This document shows, piece by piece, positions 54,194 to 62,747 of a stretch of 64,000 bases of DNA; position 1 is the first letter of the stretch, and every line of letters begins with the position of its first letter. The DNA is from Micromonospora chokoriensis (GTDB lineage: Bacteria; Actinomycetota; Actinomycetes; Mycobacteriales; Micromonosporaceae). The notes below the pieces were generated by a model, which saw nothing but the letters and a program-made list of their open reading frames with translations, ran no database searches and was not told the origin of the DNA. A program made the translations under genes and the position numbers. The stretch covers positions 310,001 through 374,000 of the forward strand of contig NZ_JOAN01000003.1 of assembly GCF_000718555.1 (NCBI RefSeq), written 5' to 3'.

Positions 54194-54999
54194 CCCCGCC
54201 GCGCACCGTGGTGCGCCGTGAGGCCGGCCTGTACGCCCTGGAGCGGGCGTTGCAGCGGCGTGGCTTCCGGCACGTCGCCGGCGCCGACGAGGCGGGCCGG
54301 GGGGCATGCGCCGGCCCGCTGGTGGCCGCCGCTGCGGTGCTGCCCGAGGGGCGGCGCGGCGAGATCGAAGGGCTGGCCGACTCGAAGCTGCTCACCCCGG
54401 CCAGCCGGGAACGGGTGTACGCGGAGGTGGTGGACCGCGCGCTCGCGTACGCCGTGGTGGTCATCCCGGCGGAGGAGGTCGACGCCCGGGGCCTGCACGT
54501 GTGCAACCTGGCCGCGATGCGTCGGGCGCTCGCCTCGCTCACCACCCGCCCGGAGTACGTGCTGACCGACGGCTTCGGCGTGGACGGCCTGGGCGTGCCC
54601 GGTCTGGCGGTGTGGAAGGGCGACCGGGTGGCGGCGTGCGTGGCGGCGGCCAGCGTGCTCGCCAAGGTCACCCGGGACCGGCTCATGGTGGAGCTGGACG
54701 GGGTGTTCCCCGCGTACGGCTTCGCCGAGCACAAGGGCTACATCACCCCGGAGCACTCCGCGGCGCTGCGGGAGCACGGGCCCTGCCGGGAGCACCGCTT
54801 CTCGTACGTCAATGTCGCCGCGGTCTCCGGCCGCGACGGCCGGCCGCCGCGTGCCCGACGGCCCGGCGGCCACGGGCCGGATGAGCCGATGGAGCGCTCC
54901 GGGGCGTCAGGGGGTACCGTCGGCGTGGCGTTGGGCGAGCAGCCTCGGCCTCCGACGCCGGTGGGGGAAGATGTGGCCATGGAAGGCGGAGTGCGATGA
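54187..54999 (+). CDS. rnhB: Ribonuclease HII
   Basis: 270 residues, GTG overlapping the Nudix gene by 7 nt. Removes single ribonucleotides from DNA. Catalytic motifs are AGADEAGRGACAGPLVAAA (Asp-Glu), EGLADSKLLTPASRERVYAE, VLTDGFGVDG and AAASVLAKVTRDRLM. The last ~50 residues are a Gly/Pro/Arg-rich tail beyond the family domain. It overlaps the DUF2469 gene by 4 nt. Confidence 0.95.
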   Translation: MLTPPRTVVRREAGLYALERALQRRGFRHVAGADEAGRGACAGPLVAAAAVLPEGRRGEIEGLADSKLLTPASRERVYAEVVDRALAYAVVVIPAEEVDARGLHVCNLAAMRRALASLTTRPEYVLTDGFGVDGLGVPGLAVWKGDRVAACVAAASVLAKVTRDRLMVELDGVFPAYGFAEHKGYITPEHSAALREHGPCREHRFSYVNVAAVSGRDGRPPRARRPGGHGPDEPMERSGASGGTVGVALGEQPRPPTPVGEDVAMEGGVR

Positions 55000-55319
55000 G
55001 CGCGGAAGATCTCGAGAAGTACGAGACCGAGATGGAGCTGCAGCTCTACCGGGAGTACCGCGACATTGTCCGCCAATTCTCCTATGTGGTGGAGACGGAG
55101 CGTCGGTTCTACCTGGCCAACCAGGTCGACCTGCACGTGCGTAACTCCGACGGCGAGGTTTACTTCGAGGTCGAGATGCACGACGCCTGGGTGTGGGACA
55201 TGTACCGTCCTGCCCGCTTCGTCAAGAACGTCCGGGTGATGACCTTCAAGGACGTGAATGTCGAGGAGCTGGAGAAGCCCGACATCTCGCTGCCCGCCGA
55301 CTCCGGCTTCGGCGGCTGA
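54996..55319 (+). CDS. DUF2469 protein
   Basis: 107 residues. An actinobacterial family always found next to rnhB (Rv2901c position). It starts MSAEDLEKYETEMELQLYRE and has YVVETERRFYLANQVDLHVR, EVEMHDAWVWDMYRPARFVK and MTFKDVNVEELEKPD. No function is known; linkage suggests a role in nucleic acid handling. Confidence 0.95.
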   Translation: MSAEDLEKYETEMELQLYREYRDIVRQFSYVVETERRFYLANQVDLHVRNSDGEVYFEVEMHDAWVWDMYRPARFVKNVRVMTFKDVNVEELEKPDISLPADSGFGG

Positions 55320-55343
55320 GCGCAGCCGAGCCGCCCCGGCCCT

Positions 55344-55365
55344 GCCACGGGCCCCCACCCGTGGC
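55344..55365. terminator. Hairpin between DUF2469 and the sulfite-oxidase gene
   Basis: GCCACGGG (55344-55351) pairs with CCCGTGGC (55358-55365), loop of 6 nt, between convergent genes. Confidence 0.7.
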
Positions 55366-55382
55366 GTGACACCCGCCACCGA

Positions 55383-56522
55383 TCACTCGGCCGGCACCAC
55401 GACCTCGACCCGCTGCACCAGGTTGTTGGCGAAGCCGCCCCGGTTCCACGGCTGCTCGACCGGCTGGGTCCGCCCGGACGCGTCGGTCGCCCGCGCGCCG
55501 AGCACGTACCGGCCGGGCGTGGCGACCCACTCGTGCCGCCAGCGCCGCCAGGCGAAATCCCCCGCGTACGCCGGGTCCAGCTCGGCTGGCGTCCAGCTCT
55601 CCCCGCCGTCGGTGGTCACCTCCACGGCTACCATCGGCGCGTGCCCCGACCAGGCCCGGCCATCCAGGGTGCACGGGCCGGGTCGCAGCACCCGGCGGCG
55701 GGACATGAAGTCGGGAAAGCCGGGCGGGCGGACCAGGGCGCGCGGCTCGATCCGGGTGACCGGCACGCCCGGGTCGTCGGCGTCGCGGCGCACCCGGTAG
55801 GCCACCGCGTTCTGGTACCCCTCGAACGGCTCGGTCCGCAGCTCGATCGAGTGGACCCACTTCACGTGCGCCATGCCGTACCAGCCCGGCACGATCAGCC
55901 GTAGCGGCGCGCCGTGCTGCGGCAGCAGGGGAGTGCCGTTCATCTCGTACGCCAGCAGCACCTCCTCGCGCAGCGCGTCGGCGATCGGAAGCGCCCGCTG
56001 GTAGTCCTGCTCGACCCCGCGCTCGACGCCATGATCGGCGCCGGTGAAGACGACGTCCACCGCGTCCGGGTCGATGCCCGCCTCCCGCAGCAGTGGAGCA
56101 AGGGGTGTGCCGGTCCACTCGGCGTTGCCGACCGCCTCCACCAGCCAGGGTTGGCTGACCGGCCGGGGGTGCAGCAGCGCCCGCCCGTTGCCGGCGCACT
56201 CCAGGGTCACCTGCTGGGTGACCCGGGGCCGCTCACGCAGCTCGGCGAGGGTGACCGTCAGCGGCCGGTCCACCGCACCGCCGATGGTCAGCGTGTGCGT
56301 CGCCGGGTCGAGTTCCGGGATGTCGTAGTGGATCAGCAGGTAGTGCAGCCCGGCCGGCGTGACGTCGTAGCGCAGCGCCTCCAACGGGATGCCGTGGTTG
56401 CGGGCCGCGAGCTGCAACTCCTCGGCGCTGATCGCCTCGTCCGGCTCGGCGAGCCGCGACGGTTCGCTCACCTCGGCCACCGTCGGCCCGGTCGGCGGCG
56501 TCCGGTCGTCGACAGCGGTCAT
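55383..56522 (-). CDS. Sulfite oxidase-family molybdopterin protein
   Basis: 379 residues; ATG with GGAGG upstream. The molybdopterin domain has LIHYDIPELDPATHTLTIGG, QVTLECAGNGRALLHPRP with the Mo-binding cysteine, LPQHGAPLRLIVPGWYGMAH and VKWVHSIEL; the C-terminal dimerisation domain has VEVTTDGGESWTPAEL and WRRWRHEW. There is no signal peptide and no haem domain, so it is a cytoplasmic relative rather than a periplasmic sulfite dehydrogenase. The substrate is uncertain. Confidence 0.93.
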   Translation of the reverse strand: MTAVDDRTPPTGPTVAEVSEPSRLAEPDEAISAEELQLAARNHGIPLEALRYDVTPAGLHYLLIHYDIPELDPATHTLTIGGAVDRPLTVTLAELRERPRVTQQVTLECAGNGRALLHPRPVSQPWLVEAVGNAEWTGTPLAPLLREAGIDPDAVDVVFTGADHGVERGVEQDYQRALPIADALREEVLLAYEMNGTPLLPQHGAPLRLIVPGWYGMAHVKWVHSIELRTEPFEGYQNAVAYRVRRDADDPGVPVTRIEPRALVRPPGFPDFMSRRRVLRPGPCTLDGRAWSGHAPMVAVEVTTDGGESWTPAELDPAYAGDFAWRRWRHEWVATPGRYVLGARATDASGRTQPVEQPWNRGGFANNLVQRVEVVVPAE

Positions 56523-56717
56523 GCGGGCCTCCCCGGTCCAGACGGCGGCACCCGCCGTACGCGGCCCAGCCTAGGCCCTGCGTGGCGGCCCGAAAACGGC
56601 CCGCCTGCCATAGCAGATCATCGAGGCCGATGGGTGCTCGTCCACAGGACCTCTGGTTGTCCACAGTTCGGTCGGGTGGGCTGGCGGACGACCCGGTGTC
56701 GGCCGGAGGCTGCCGTC

Positions 56718-57383
56718 ATGCGACCGCCACCCGTTGGCCCGATCGGCCGTACCGTGCTGCTCTGCGCCGCGTTCCCCCTCGCCCTGACCGTCCAGCTCTG
56801 CGGGTTGGCGGTGCTGGTCGCGGCGGTGCCCGGCCAACCACCGACGCCGACCGTGCCGGTCGCGGCACTGGTGTCCGCCCCGGAGCCCACCGGGCGGTTC
56901 CGCTGGCCGGTCGACGGGCCGCCTCGTCCGGTGCGCCGATTCGATCCGCCGCCCCGGCCGTGGCTGCCCGGCCATCGCGGCGTCGACCTGGCCGCCCCGG
57001 CCGCCGCGGTGGTCCGCAGCGCCGGGCCGGGCACCGTGCTCTTCGCCGGTCTGGTGGCCGGTCGACCGGTGATCACCGTCGGGCACGCCGACGGGCTGCG
57101 GACCACCTACGAGCCGGTCCAACCCGCCGTACGCCCCGGCCAGCAGGTCACCGCCGGTGCGCCACTGGGCGAGCTGCTCCACGGGCACCCGGGTTGCCCG
57201 GCCGAGGCGTGCCTGCACTGGGGCCTGCGCCGGGGCGAGGAATATCTGGACCCGTTGGCCCTGCTCGGTCTCGGCCCGGTGCGCCTGCTCCCGGCCCGTC
57301 CGGTCAGCGCTGGGCGAGCAGTGCCGGCAGCCGGGCGGCCAACCGTTCGTACTCGGCGGCGGCGTTGTAGACCTGGCCGGTGA
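56718..57383 (+). CDS. M23 (LytM) family peptidase-like exported protein
   Basis: 221 residues; ATG with GGAGG 8 nt upstream. An N-terminal membrane or signal segment (LCAAFPLALTVQLCGLAVLVA) is followed by a LytM domain with WPVDGPPRPVRRFDPP, LPGHRGVDLAAP (first His and Asp), VITVGHADGLRTTYEPV and CLHWGLRRGEEYLDPL (HxG). It is compact and may cut peptidoglycan peptides or act as a regulator. The Arg-rich end overlaps the convergent aminotransferase gene by 80 bp. Confidence 0.85.
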   Translation: MRPPPVGPIGRTVLLCAAFPLALTVQLCGLAVLVAAVPGQPPTPTVPVAALVSAPEPTGRFRWPVDGPPRPVRRFDPPPRPWLPGHRGVDLAAPAAAVVRSAGPGTVLFAGLVAGRPVITVGHADGLRTTYEPVQPAVRPGQQVTAGAPLGELLHGHPGCPAEACLHWGLRRGEEYLDPLALLGLGPVRLLPARPVSAGRAVPAAGRPTVRTRRRRCRPGR

Positions 57384-58485
57384 GCCGCAGCCACCCCCGA
57401 CCGTCCCAGCTCATCACCGCCACCTCGGCGGCGAGCCGCTCACCGATCCGCGTCTGCAACGCCCGCGCCGCGTCGATCGTGGTGGCCGTGCCGGCCGGCA
57501 GCGGCATGATGCGCAGCGACACCTCCGGCCCGCCGGGGTCAGGCAGGTCAGCGGGGGTCACCCCGAGCGCGTCCCCCACCACCCGCTGGCCGTACGCGGC
57601 GAGCGTGGCGTTGTGCGCACGCACCCGATCGACGCCGAGACTGCGCATCGTGAACAGGCCCGCCGGGGCGGCCAACCAGGACGTGTAGTCGAGGGTCGCC
57701 TGCCACTCGACCCGGGCCGGGAAGCCCGACTCCTGCTCCCAGGAGACCACCAGCGGCTCGATCCGGTCCCGCCACTGCGGTGCCACCGCCAGCAGGGCGG
57801 TCCCGCGCGGGGCGTACGCCCACTTGTGCAGGTTGCCCACCCAGAAGTCGGCGCCGATGCTGGCCACCGGGGTAGACAGCATCCCCGGGGCGTGCGCGGC
57901 GTCCACCAGGACGGGCACGCCGTGCTCGTGGGCCACCCCGACGATGGCGGCGACCGGGAAGAGCTTGGCGGTGGCCGAGGTGAGCTGGTCGACGACGAGC
58001 AGCCGGGTCCGCCCGGGGCGCAGGCCGGCGCGGATGGTCTGCACGATCTGCTCGTCGGTGGCGGCCAGGGGGATCGGCAGGACCCGGCTGACCGCGCCGG
58101 TGCGGCGGCACTCGCGCTGGATGGCCATGCCCACCGCCCCGTACCCGTGGTCGGTGCTCAGCACCTCGTCGCCGGCTTGCAGGCCCATCGACTGAAGCAC
58201 CACGGCGACGCCGGTGGTCGTGTTGCCCACCAGGGCGCTGCCGTCCGGGTCGGCACCCAGGAACCCGGCGAGGTGCCGGCGGGTGTGCGCGATCCGGTCG
58301 ACCAGCCCCTGGGTGAAGAAGCGCAGGGGGTTGGCCTCCATCTCGTCGCGCAGCCGCTGCTGGGCACGCTGCACACCGATCGGCACCGCGCCGAACGAGC
58401 CGTGGTTGAGGTGGCTGACCGCCTGGTCGAGAGAGAAGAGCAGGCGGGCGCCCGGGATCGGCTCAGGGGGCTGCGGGACGCTCAC
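57304..58485 (-). CDS. Class V aminotransferase-like PLP enzyme
   Basis: 393 residues from GTG 58485, preceded by TACGAT with a 6-nt gap. Related to isopenicillin-N epimerase-like enzymes: HLNHGSFGAVPIGVQRAQQ, GNTTTGVAVVLQSMGL, LSTDHGYGAV, VDAAHAPGM and the PLP lysine in FWVGNLHKWAYAPRGTALL. The reaction may be epimerisation or desulfuration; unknown. The 3' end overlaps the M23 gene on the other strand. Confidence 0.93.
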   Translation of the reverse strand: MSVPQPPEPIPGARLLFSLDQAVSHLNHGSFGAVPIGVQRAQQRLRDEMEANPLRFFTQGLVDRIAHTRRHLAGFLGADPDGSALVGNTTTGVAVVLQSMGLQAGDEVLSTDHGYGAVGMAIQRECRRTGAVSRVLPIPLAATDEQIVQTIRAGLRPGRTRLLVVDQLTSATAKLFPVAAIVGVAHEHGVPVLVDAAHAPGMLSTPVASIGADFWVGNLHKWAYAPRGTALLAVAPQWRDRIEPLVVSWEQESGFPARVEWQATLDYTSWLAAPAGLFTMRSLGVDRVRAHNATLAAYGQRVVGDALGVTPADLPDPGGPEVSLRIMPLPAGTATTIDAARALQTRIGERLAAEVAVMSWDGRGWLRLTGQVYNAAAEYERLAARLPALLAQR

Positions 58486-58529
58486 CCGATGATCGTAGCC
58501 GCCGCGCTGTTGCGCCCTCCGGCCCTTGA

Positions 58530-59624
58530 TCAGGCGCGTGGATGGGCCTGCCGGTACGCGGCGCGCAGCCGCTCGACCGAGACGTGGGTGTAGATCTGCG
58601 TGCTCGCCAGCGACGAGTGGCCGAGCAGCTCCTGCACGGCGCGCAGGTCCGCGCCACCCTCCAACAGGTGGGTGGCCGCAGAGTGGCGTAGACCGTGCGG
58701 GCTGGTCCGGGGCAGGCCGACGGCCTCGGCATACGCCCCGACGATCTGACGCGCGGTCGTCGGGTTGAGCCGACCGCCCCGGGCACCGAGCAGCAGCGCC
58801 TCCCCGGAGCGGGCACCCACCATCGCCGGGCGGCCCCGGCGCAGCCAGTCGTCCAACGCGCGCTGCGCGGGCACCCCGTACGGCACCGAACGCTCCCGCC
58901 CGCCCTTGCCGAACACCCGGATCACCCGCCGGCCGTGGTCGACATCCCCAACGTCCAACCCGCACGCCTCGCTGACCCGTACGCCGGTGGCGTAGAGCAG
59001 TTCCAACAACACCCGGTCCCGTAGTGGCACCGCGTCGGCCTCGTGCGCTGCGCCCGACGTCGGCCCGGCCGCTGCGTGCGTGCGCGCTGGGTCCGAGGGC
59101 TCTGGGTCCGAGGGCTCTGGGTCCGTGCGGGCACGGTCCGTGTGGGCCGTGTTTGCCTGGTCCCCGGGGGGCGGGTGGTGGATGGGCGGTGTCTGCCGCG
59201 ACGGTGCCTCGACCAGAGCGGCGGCCTGGTCGGCGCGCAGCACGCTGGGCAGCTCCCGGTGCGCGCGAGGGCTGGCCAGCGCGGCGCCCACGTCGGCGGG
59301 GAGCAGCCCGGCCCGGTGCGCCCAGGCGCTGAACGCCCGCGCCGACGCGGCCCGCCGGGCCAACGACGTGCGGGCCGCCCCGGTGGTGCGCTGCCGCGCC
59401 AGCCAACTGCGCAGCACCGACAGGTCCAGCTCCGCCAGATCGACGCAGCCCATCCGGACAGCGTGGTCGAGCAGCGAGACCAGGTCGGTGACGTACGCAC
59501 GGACGGTGTGCGCCGACCGGTTACAAACCCGGGACAGGTGCTCGGCGAAGTCGTCGACCGCGTCGCGCAGCGCTGGCGGCAGTGCCTGGTGCATCGCCCG
59601 GGTGCCCCGATCGGCCCGACTCAT
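58530..59624 (-). CDS. xerC: Tyrosine recombinase, XerC-like
   Basis: 364 residues (XerC is usually about 300). The N-terminal SAM-like domain (about 13-145) has [20 protein letters not shown]; the catalytic domain has [18 protein letters not shown] (Arg), [14 protein letters not shown] (Lys), [19 protein letters not shown] (His, Arg) and [15 protein letters not shown] (His, Tyr). About 60 extra residues, rich in Pro/Asp/Thr and with a DPEPS repeat, separate the domains. It resolves chromosome dimers with XerD. Position and family point to XerC, despite the insertion. Confidence 0.9.
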   Translation of the reverse strand: MSRADRGTRAMHQALPPALRDAVDDFAEHLSRVCNRSAHTVRAYVTDLVSLLDHAVRMGCVDLAELDLSVLRSWLARQRTTGAARTSLARRAASARAFSAWAHRAGLLPADVGAALASPRAHRELPSVLRADQAAALVEAPSRQTPPIHHPPPGDQANTAHTDRARTDPEPSDPEPSDPARTHAAAGPTSGAAHEADAVPLRDRVLLELLYATGVRVSEACGLDVGDVDHGRRVIRVFGKGGRERSVPYGVPAQRALDDWLRRGRPAMVGARSGEALLLGARGGRLNPTTARQIVGAYAEAVGLPRTSPHGLRHSAATHLLEGGADLRAVQELLGHSSLASTQIYTHVSVERLRAAYRQAHPRA

Positions 59625-59732
59625 CGTGGCCGCGCCTGGACGCTGGCCCGTTCATCGGCCCTGACACCCTCGCTGACGGCTGGCACGGCACCAGCCTACG
59701 GCCGGTCGACGTACGTCACCGGCCATGAGCAT

Positions 59733-59793
59733 GTCCACGCCCATCGCGCCTCAACCTGCACCAGCGACCGCGCATTGTCGTCGAGCGCGTCGG
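59733..59793 (-). pseudogene. Decayed dprA fragment
   Basis: GTCCACGCCCATCGCGCCTC (59733-59752) is identical to dprA 61695-61714, and 59762-59793 matches dprA 61734-61765 at 28 of 32 positions. The blocks are 9 nt apart here and 19 in dprA, so a 10-nt deletion shifts the frame. Same orientation as the intact dprA. The rest of 59625-59956 shows no gene and may be further decayed dprA. Confidence 0.75.
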
Positions 59794-59956
59794 CCGACGG
59801 CTGGCGAGCACCTCGATGGTCCGGCCACCCACGTTGCGGGCCCCCAGCGGCTCGACGGTGCTGGGCCTGGCGGCCTGAACGAGTATGAACACGGCAAAGC
59901 GGGCCGGCTGCCCAGCCGGGGTCTGGCCCGCAGCCTTTATCTGTCAGGCTGCTGCC

Positions 59957-61195
59957 GTGATGAAGACCGTGCTCGGTGCCGCCCGGGCGCGCCTTGCCTC
60001 CCCGCTAGGCGCCCGCGAGCTCGACCTCGACGTCGTACGCGGCGTCGCCATCCTCCTCGCGATCGGATGGCACCTCGCCGGCAAACCCACAGGTAACCCC
60101 GTCAGTGACATCATGCTGCTGCCCACCCGCACATTCGGCTGGGCCGGAGTCGACCTCTTCTTCGTGCTGTCCGGGTTCTTGGTCGGCCGGTTGATCTTCC
60201 GCGAGCAGGCGCGCACCGGCGGGTTCGACGCGGGCCGGTTCCTGCTACGCCGAGCGTTCAAGCTCTGGCCGGTCTATTACATGTTCATCGCGTTCCTCAT
60301 GGTCACCAACATCTGGGACCCGTGGCAGTTCCTGCCGCAGACCATCCACGTGCAGAACTACACGCAAACCAAGCCGCCGCACCTCTGGTCACTCGCTGTC
60401 GAGGAACACTTCTACCTCGCGGCCGCGCTGCTGCTGCCGATCGCGTTCCGCCGCCGTGTTCGACCACAGACCCTCGTCAAGGTCATCTTTGGCCTCATGG
60501 TGGCCACGCTCATCGCCCGCGTCATCGCGGTCCAACTCGACACGAAACCCGTACTGATCCAGCAGCTCACCCACTTCCGCGTCGATGCGCTCCTCGCCGG
60601 CATGCTCCTGGCCGCCGGGTCCGTCTACTACACCGAGCTGTTCGACCGCGTCGTCGCCTGGAAATGGCTCTGGTTCGGCGGCACCGTGCTCGGCATCGCC
60701 TGGCTCTGGACCAACAACAAGAATTCCGACCACGGCGCCAGCTTCGGATACTCCGTCGCGTACCTCGGCTCCGCGTCCTTTCTGCTGCTGCTCTACCGTG
60801 CCGAGTGGGTGGTCCGTTTCCGTATCGTCCTGCGCCCGATCGGCACGCTCGGCATCTACTCGTACGCGATCTACCTCACCCATGTCTCCGCGGCCGACTA
60901 CGTCAACCGCGCTGTGGTCAGGGTCGCGCCCTGGGTCAACGAGACCCCATTTCGGCTTGCTGTGCTCTACGCCGGCGTCTTTGCCATCGCGTGGGTGCTT
61001 ACCCGCGCCGTCGAGTGGCCCGCGCTCAAGCTTCGCGATCGCCTGATTCCGCCGCGTGCCCGCGCCGTGCCGCCAGTGCCGCCGGAGGAGGCGACGCAGC
61101 CGTACACCGCGCTCGACGCACCCACCCAGCAGCTACCGATCATCGCCAGCCCGGCGGGGATGTCCACCACCGCGCCGGGTGCGTCGAGCCGGTAA
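59957..61195 (+). CDS. Acyltransferase 3 (OafA-type) membrane protein
   Basis: 412 residues from GTG 59957 (CAGGCT 6 nt upstream). It is an integral membrane acyltransferase with about ten helices. Motifs are ELDLDVVRGVAILLAIGWHL, GWAGVDLFFVLSGFLVGRLI, LWSLAVEEHFYLAAALLLPI and GTLGIYSYAIYLTHV. It transfers acyl groups to sugars or other envelope molecules. It lies between xerC and dprA, where a dprA fragment marks a rearrangement. Its C-terminal tail is Pro/Thr-rich. Confidence 0.92.
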   Translation: MMKTVLGAARARLASPLGARELDLDVVRGVAILLAIGWHLAGKPTGNPVSDIMLLPTRTFGWAGVDLFFVLSGFLVGRLIFREQARTGGFDAGRFLLRRAFKLWPVYYMFIAFLMVTNIWDPWQFLPQTIHVQNYTQTKPPHLWSLAVEEHFYLAAALLLPIAFRRRVRPQTLVKVIFGLMVATLIARVIAVQLDTKPVLIQQLTHFRVDALLAGMLLAAGSVYYTELFDRVVAWKWLWFGGTVLGIAWLWTNNKNSDHGASFGYSVAYLGSASFLLLLYRAEWVVRFRIVLRPIGTLGIYSYAIYLTHVSAADYVNRAVVRVAPWVNETPFRLAVLYAGVFAIAWVLTRAVEWPALKLRDRLIPPRARAVPPVPPEEATQPYTALDAPTQQLPIIASPAGMSTTAPGASSR

Positions 61196-61379
61196 CAACG
61201 AAGGCGGCCCGGCCCCGGGGGCAGGCAGCCTCCGGGCGGGCCCTCTCCTGGCCGGCGTAGCGCACCAGCGGGACCAGCGTCTCCGTCACCTTTTCCGATG
61301 AGCGCGGAGCCCTGGGTGAAGGCGGCCTGGGGCGCTACCTGTTGCCCGCATGGCGTCCGCCGCCGCCAGTCGTCGGACC

Positions 61380-61490
61380 CTAGCGGCGGTTGGACCTCTT
61401 GATCAAGAAGACGACCAGGCCGGCGATGAGCGCGGCGGACGTGACGAGACAGCACAGCGTGGCGATGTGCCACGGCTTGATCGCACCCAT
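61380..61490 (-). CDS. 36-residue single-span membrane protein
   Basis: The frame from ATG 61490 to TAG 61380 encodes a protein that starts MGAIKPWHIATLCC, has one membrane span (about 11-30, LVTSAALIAGLVVFLI) and ends KRSNRR. Codons strongly favour G/C in third position. TACGGT lies 8 nt before the ATG. The order, a short N-terminus with KPWHI, one helix and a basic end, is typical of small actinobacterial membrane proteins (the N-terminus recalls TatA, but the helix and tail do not). Function unknown. Confidence 0.7.
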   Translation of the reverse strand: MGAIKPWHIATLCCLVTSAALIAGLVVFLIKRSNRR

Positions 61491-61544
61491 GACCACGCAC
61501 CGTACCGGCCGTTGCGGCAACCCACCGCCCCGAGTGAGCGCGCC

Positions 61545-62747
61545 TCAGGTCGACTCTGCCGTCACACGCTTGGTCTTGACGGGTGGGACGAGGGCGTAAC
61601 CGCCGTCGCGACGAACCACCATGGACAGCTCCTCCAGCAGTGACAGCTTGCGCAACGCGGTCCGTACATCGACACCCGCGCGAGCGGAGAGCCGGTCCAC
61701 GCCCATCGCGCCTCGGCGAGGCAACGCCTCCAGCAGCGAGCGCGCGTCGTCGTCCAGCGCGTCGGTGGGCCGCTGTGGTCCACGCAGGAGTGGGGCCAGG
61801 TCCGCGCCGATCCGACCGACCTCCTCCAGCACGTGCGCCACCCCGGTGACCAGTCGGGCCTTGTCGGGGAACTCGCGCAGGAGCTCGTGCGCGCCGACGG
61901 ACATCGCCGAGGTCACCGGTCCCGGCACCACCATGGCCACCCGGCCGGTGTAGATCGCTCGCCGCGCGGTCTGCGTCGCCCCACTGCGCGCCGACGCCTC
62001 CACCACCACGGTGCCCCGGGTGCCCCCGGCGATCACCCGGTTGCGAATCAGGAACCGGGGCCGCAGCGGCTCGGCGCCGGGCGGCCACTCGCTGACCAGC
62101 AGCCCCGTCTCGGCGATCCGGTCGAAGAGCGCGGCGTTGCCCATCGGGTACGGCCGGTCGAGCCCGCAGGCGAGCACCGCGACGGTCAGACCACCTGCGT
62201 TGAGGGCACCTCGGTGGGCGGCGGCGTCGATGCCGAACGCGCCACCGGACACGACAGTCCAGTCCCGCTCCGCCATTCCATACCCCAGCTCGGTCGCGAC
62301 GTGCAGCCCGTATCCGGTGGCCGCCCGCGACCCGACCACGGCCACCGAGCGCTCCAGGGCTACGCCGAGCGGCCAGCCTCCGCGTACCCAGAAGCAGAGC
62401 GGCGGCGCGGTCTCGGCGTCCACCCGGCGGCTGACGTCCGGCAGACGCAGCGTGGCCAGGCTGGCGACCTGCGCCGGCCACTCCTCGTCGTCCGGCGTGA
62501 CCAGCCGGGCACCCAGTCGGTCCGCCCGCTCCAGGGCCTCCGCCGCCACCGCCCTTGCGTCGCCGGCCGCCGAGCGTGCGGCGACCGTGGTGTGCAGCCA
62601 GCCGTCCGGGCTGCCGCCGTCGAGCAGCAGATCCAGGGTCGCTACCGGGCCGTGCCGTTCGACCAGTCGGTGCACCGCGCGCGTGCCCGGCTCCGCCAGC
62701 CAGGTCAGGGCAACCCGGGCCAACCTGCGCTCTTGTTCGGCGCTCAC
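61545..62747 (-). CDS. dprA: DNA processing protein DprA
   Basis: 400 residues; GTG with GGAGG 4 nt upstream, overlapping the comM stop. Binds single-stranded DNA and loads RecA during transformation. The Rossmann-type domain has VAVVGSRAATGYGLHVATEL, TVVSGGAFGIDAAAHRGAL, FLIRNRVIAGGTRGTVVVEA and SGATQTARRA; the C-terminal winged helix is GAMGVDRLSARAGVDVRTAL. Length normal. Natural transformation is not established in these bacteria. Confidence 0.96.
   Translation of the reverse strand: MSAEQERRLARVALTWLAEPGTRAVHRLVERHGPVATLDLLLDGGSPDGWLHTTVAARSAAGDARAVAAEALERADRLGARLVTPDDEEWPAQVASLATLRLPDVSRRVDAETAPPLCFWVRGGWPLGVALERSVAVVGSRAATGYGLHVATELGYGMAERDWTVVSGGAFGIDAAAHRGALNAGGLTVAVLACGLDRPYPMGNAALFDRIAETGLLVSEWPPGAEPLRPRFLIRNRVIAGGTRGTVVVEASARSGATQTARRAIYTGRVAMVVPGPVTSAMSVGAHELLREFPDKARLVTGVAHVLEEVGRIGADLAPLLRGPQRPTDALDDDARSLLEALPRRGAMGVDRLSARAGVDVRTALRKLSLLEELSMVVRRDGGYALVPPVKTKRVTAEST

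Noticed and set aside
61391..61410. TTGATCAAGA, as in the palindrome at the glnD start
   Set aside because: There is no second arm here; the sequence is coding for the end of the 36-residue membrane protein.
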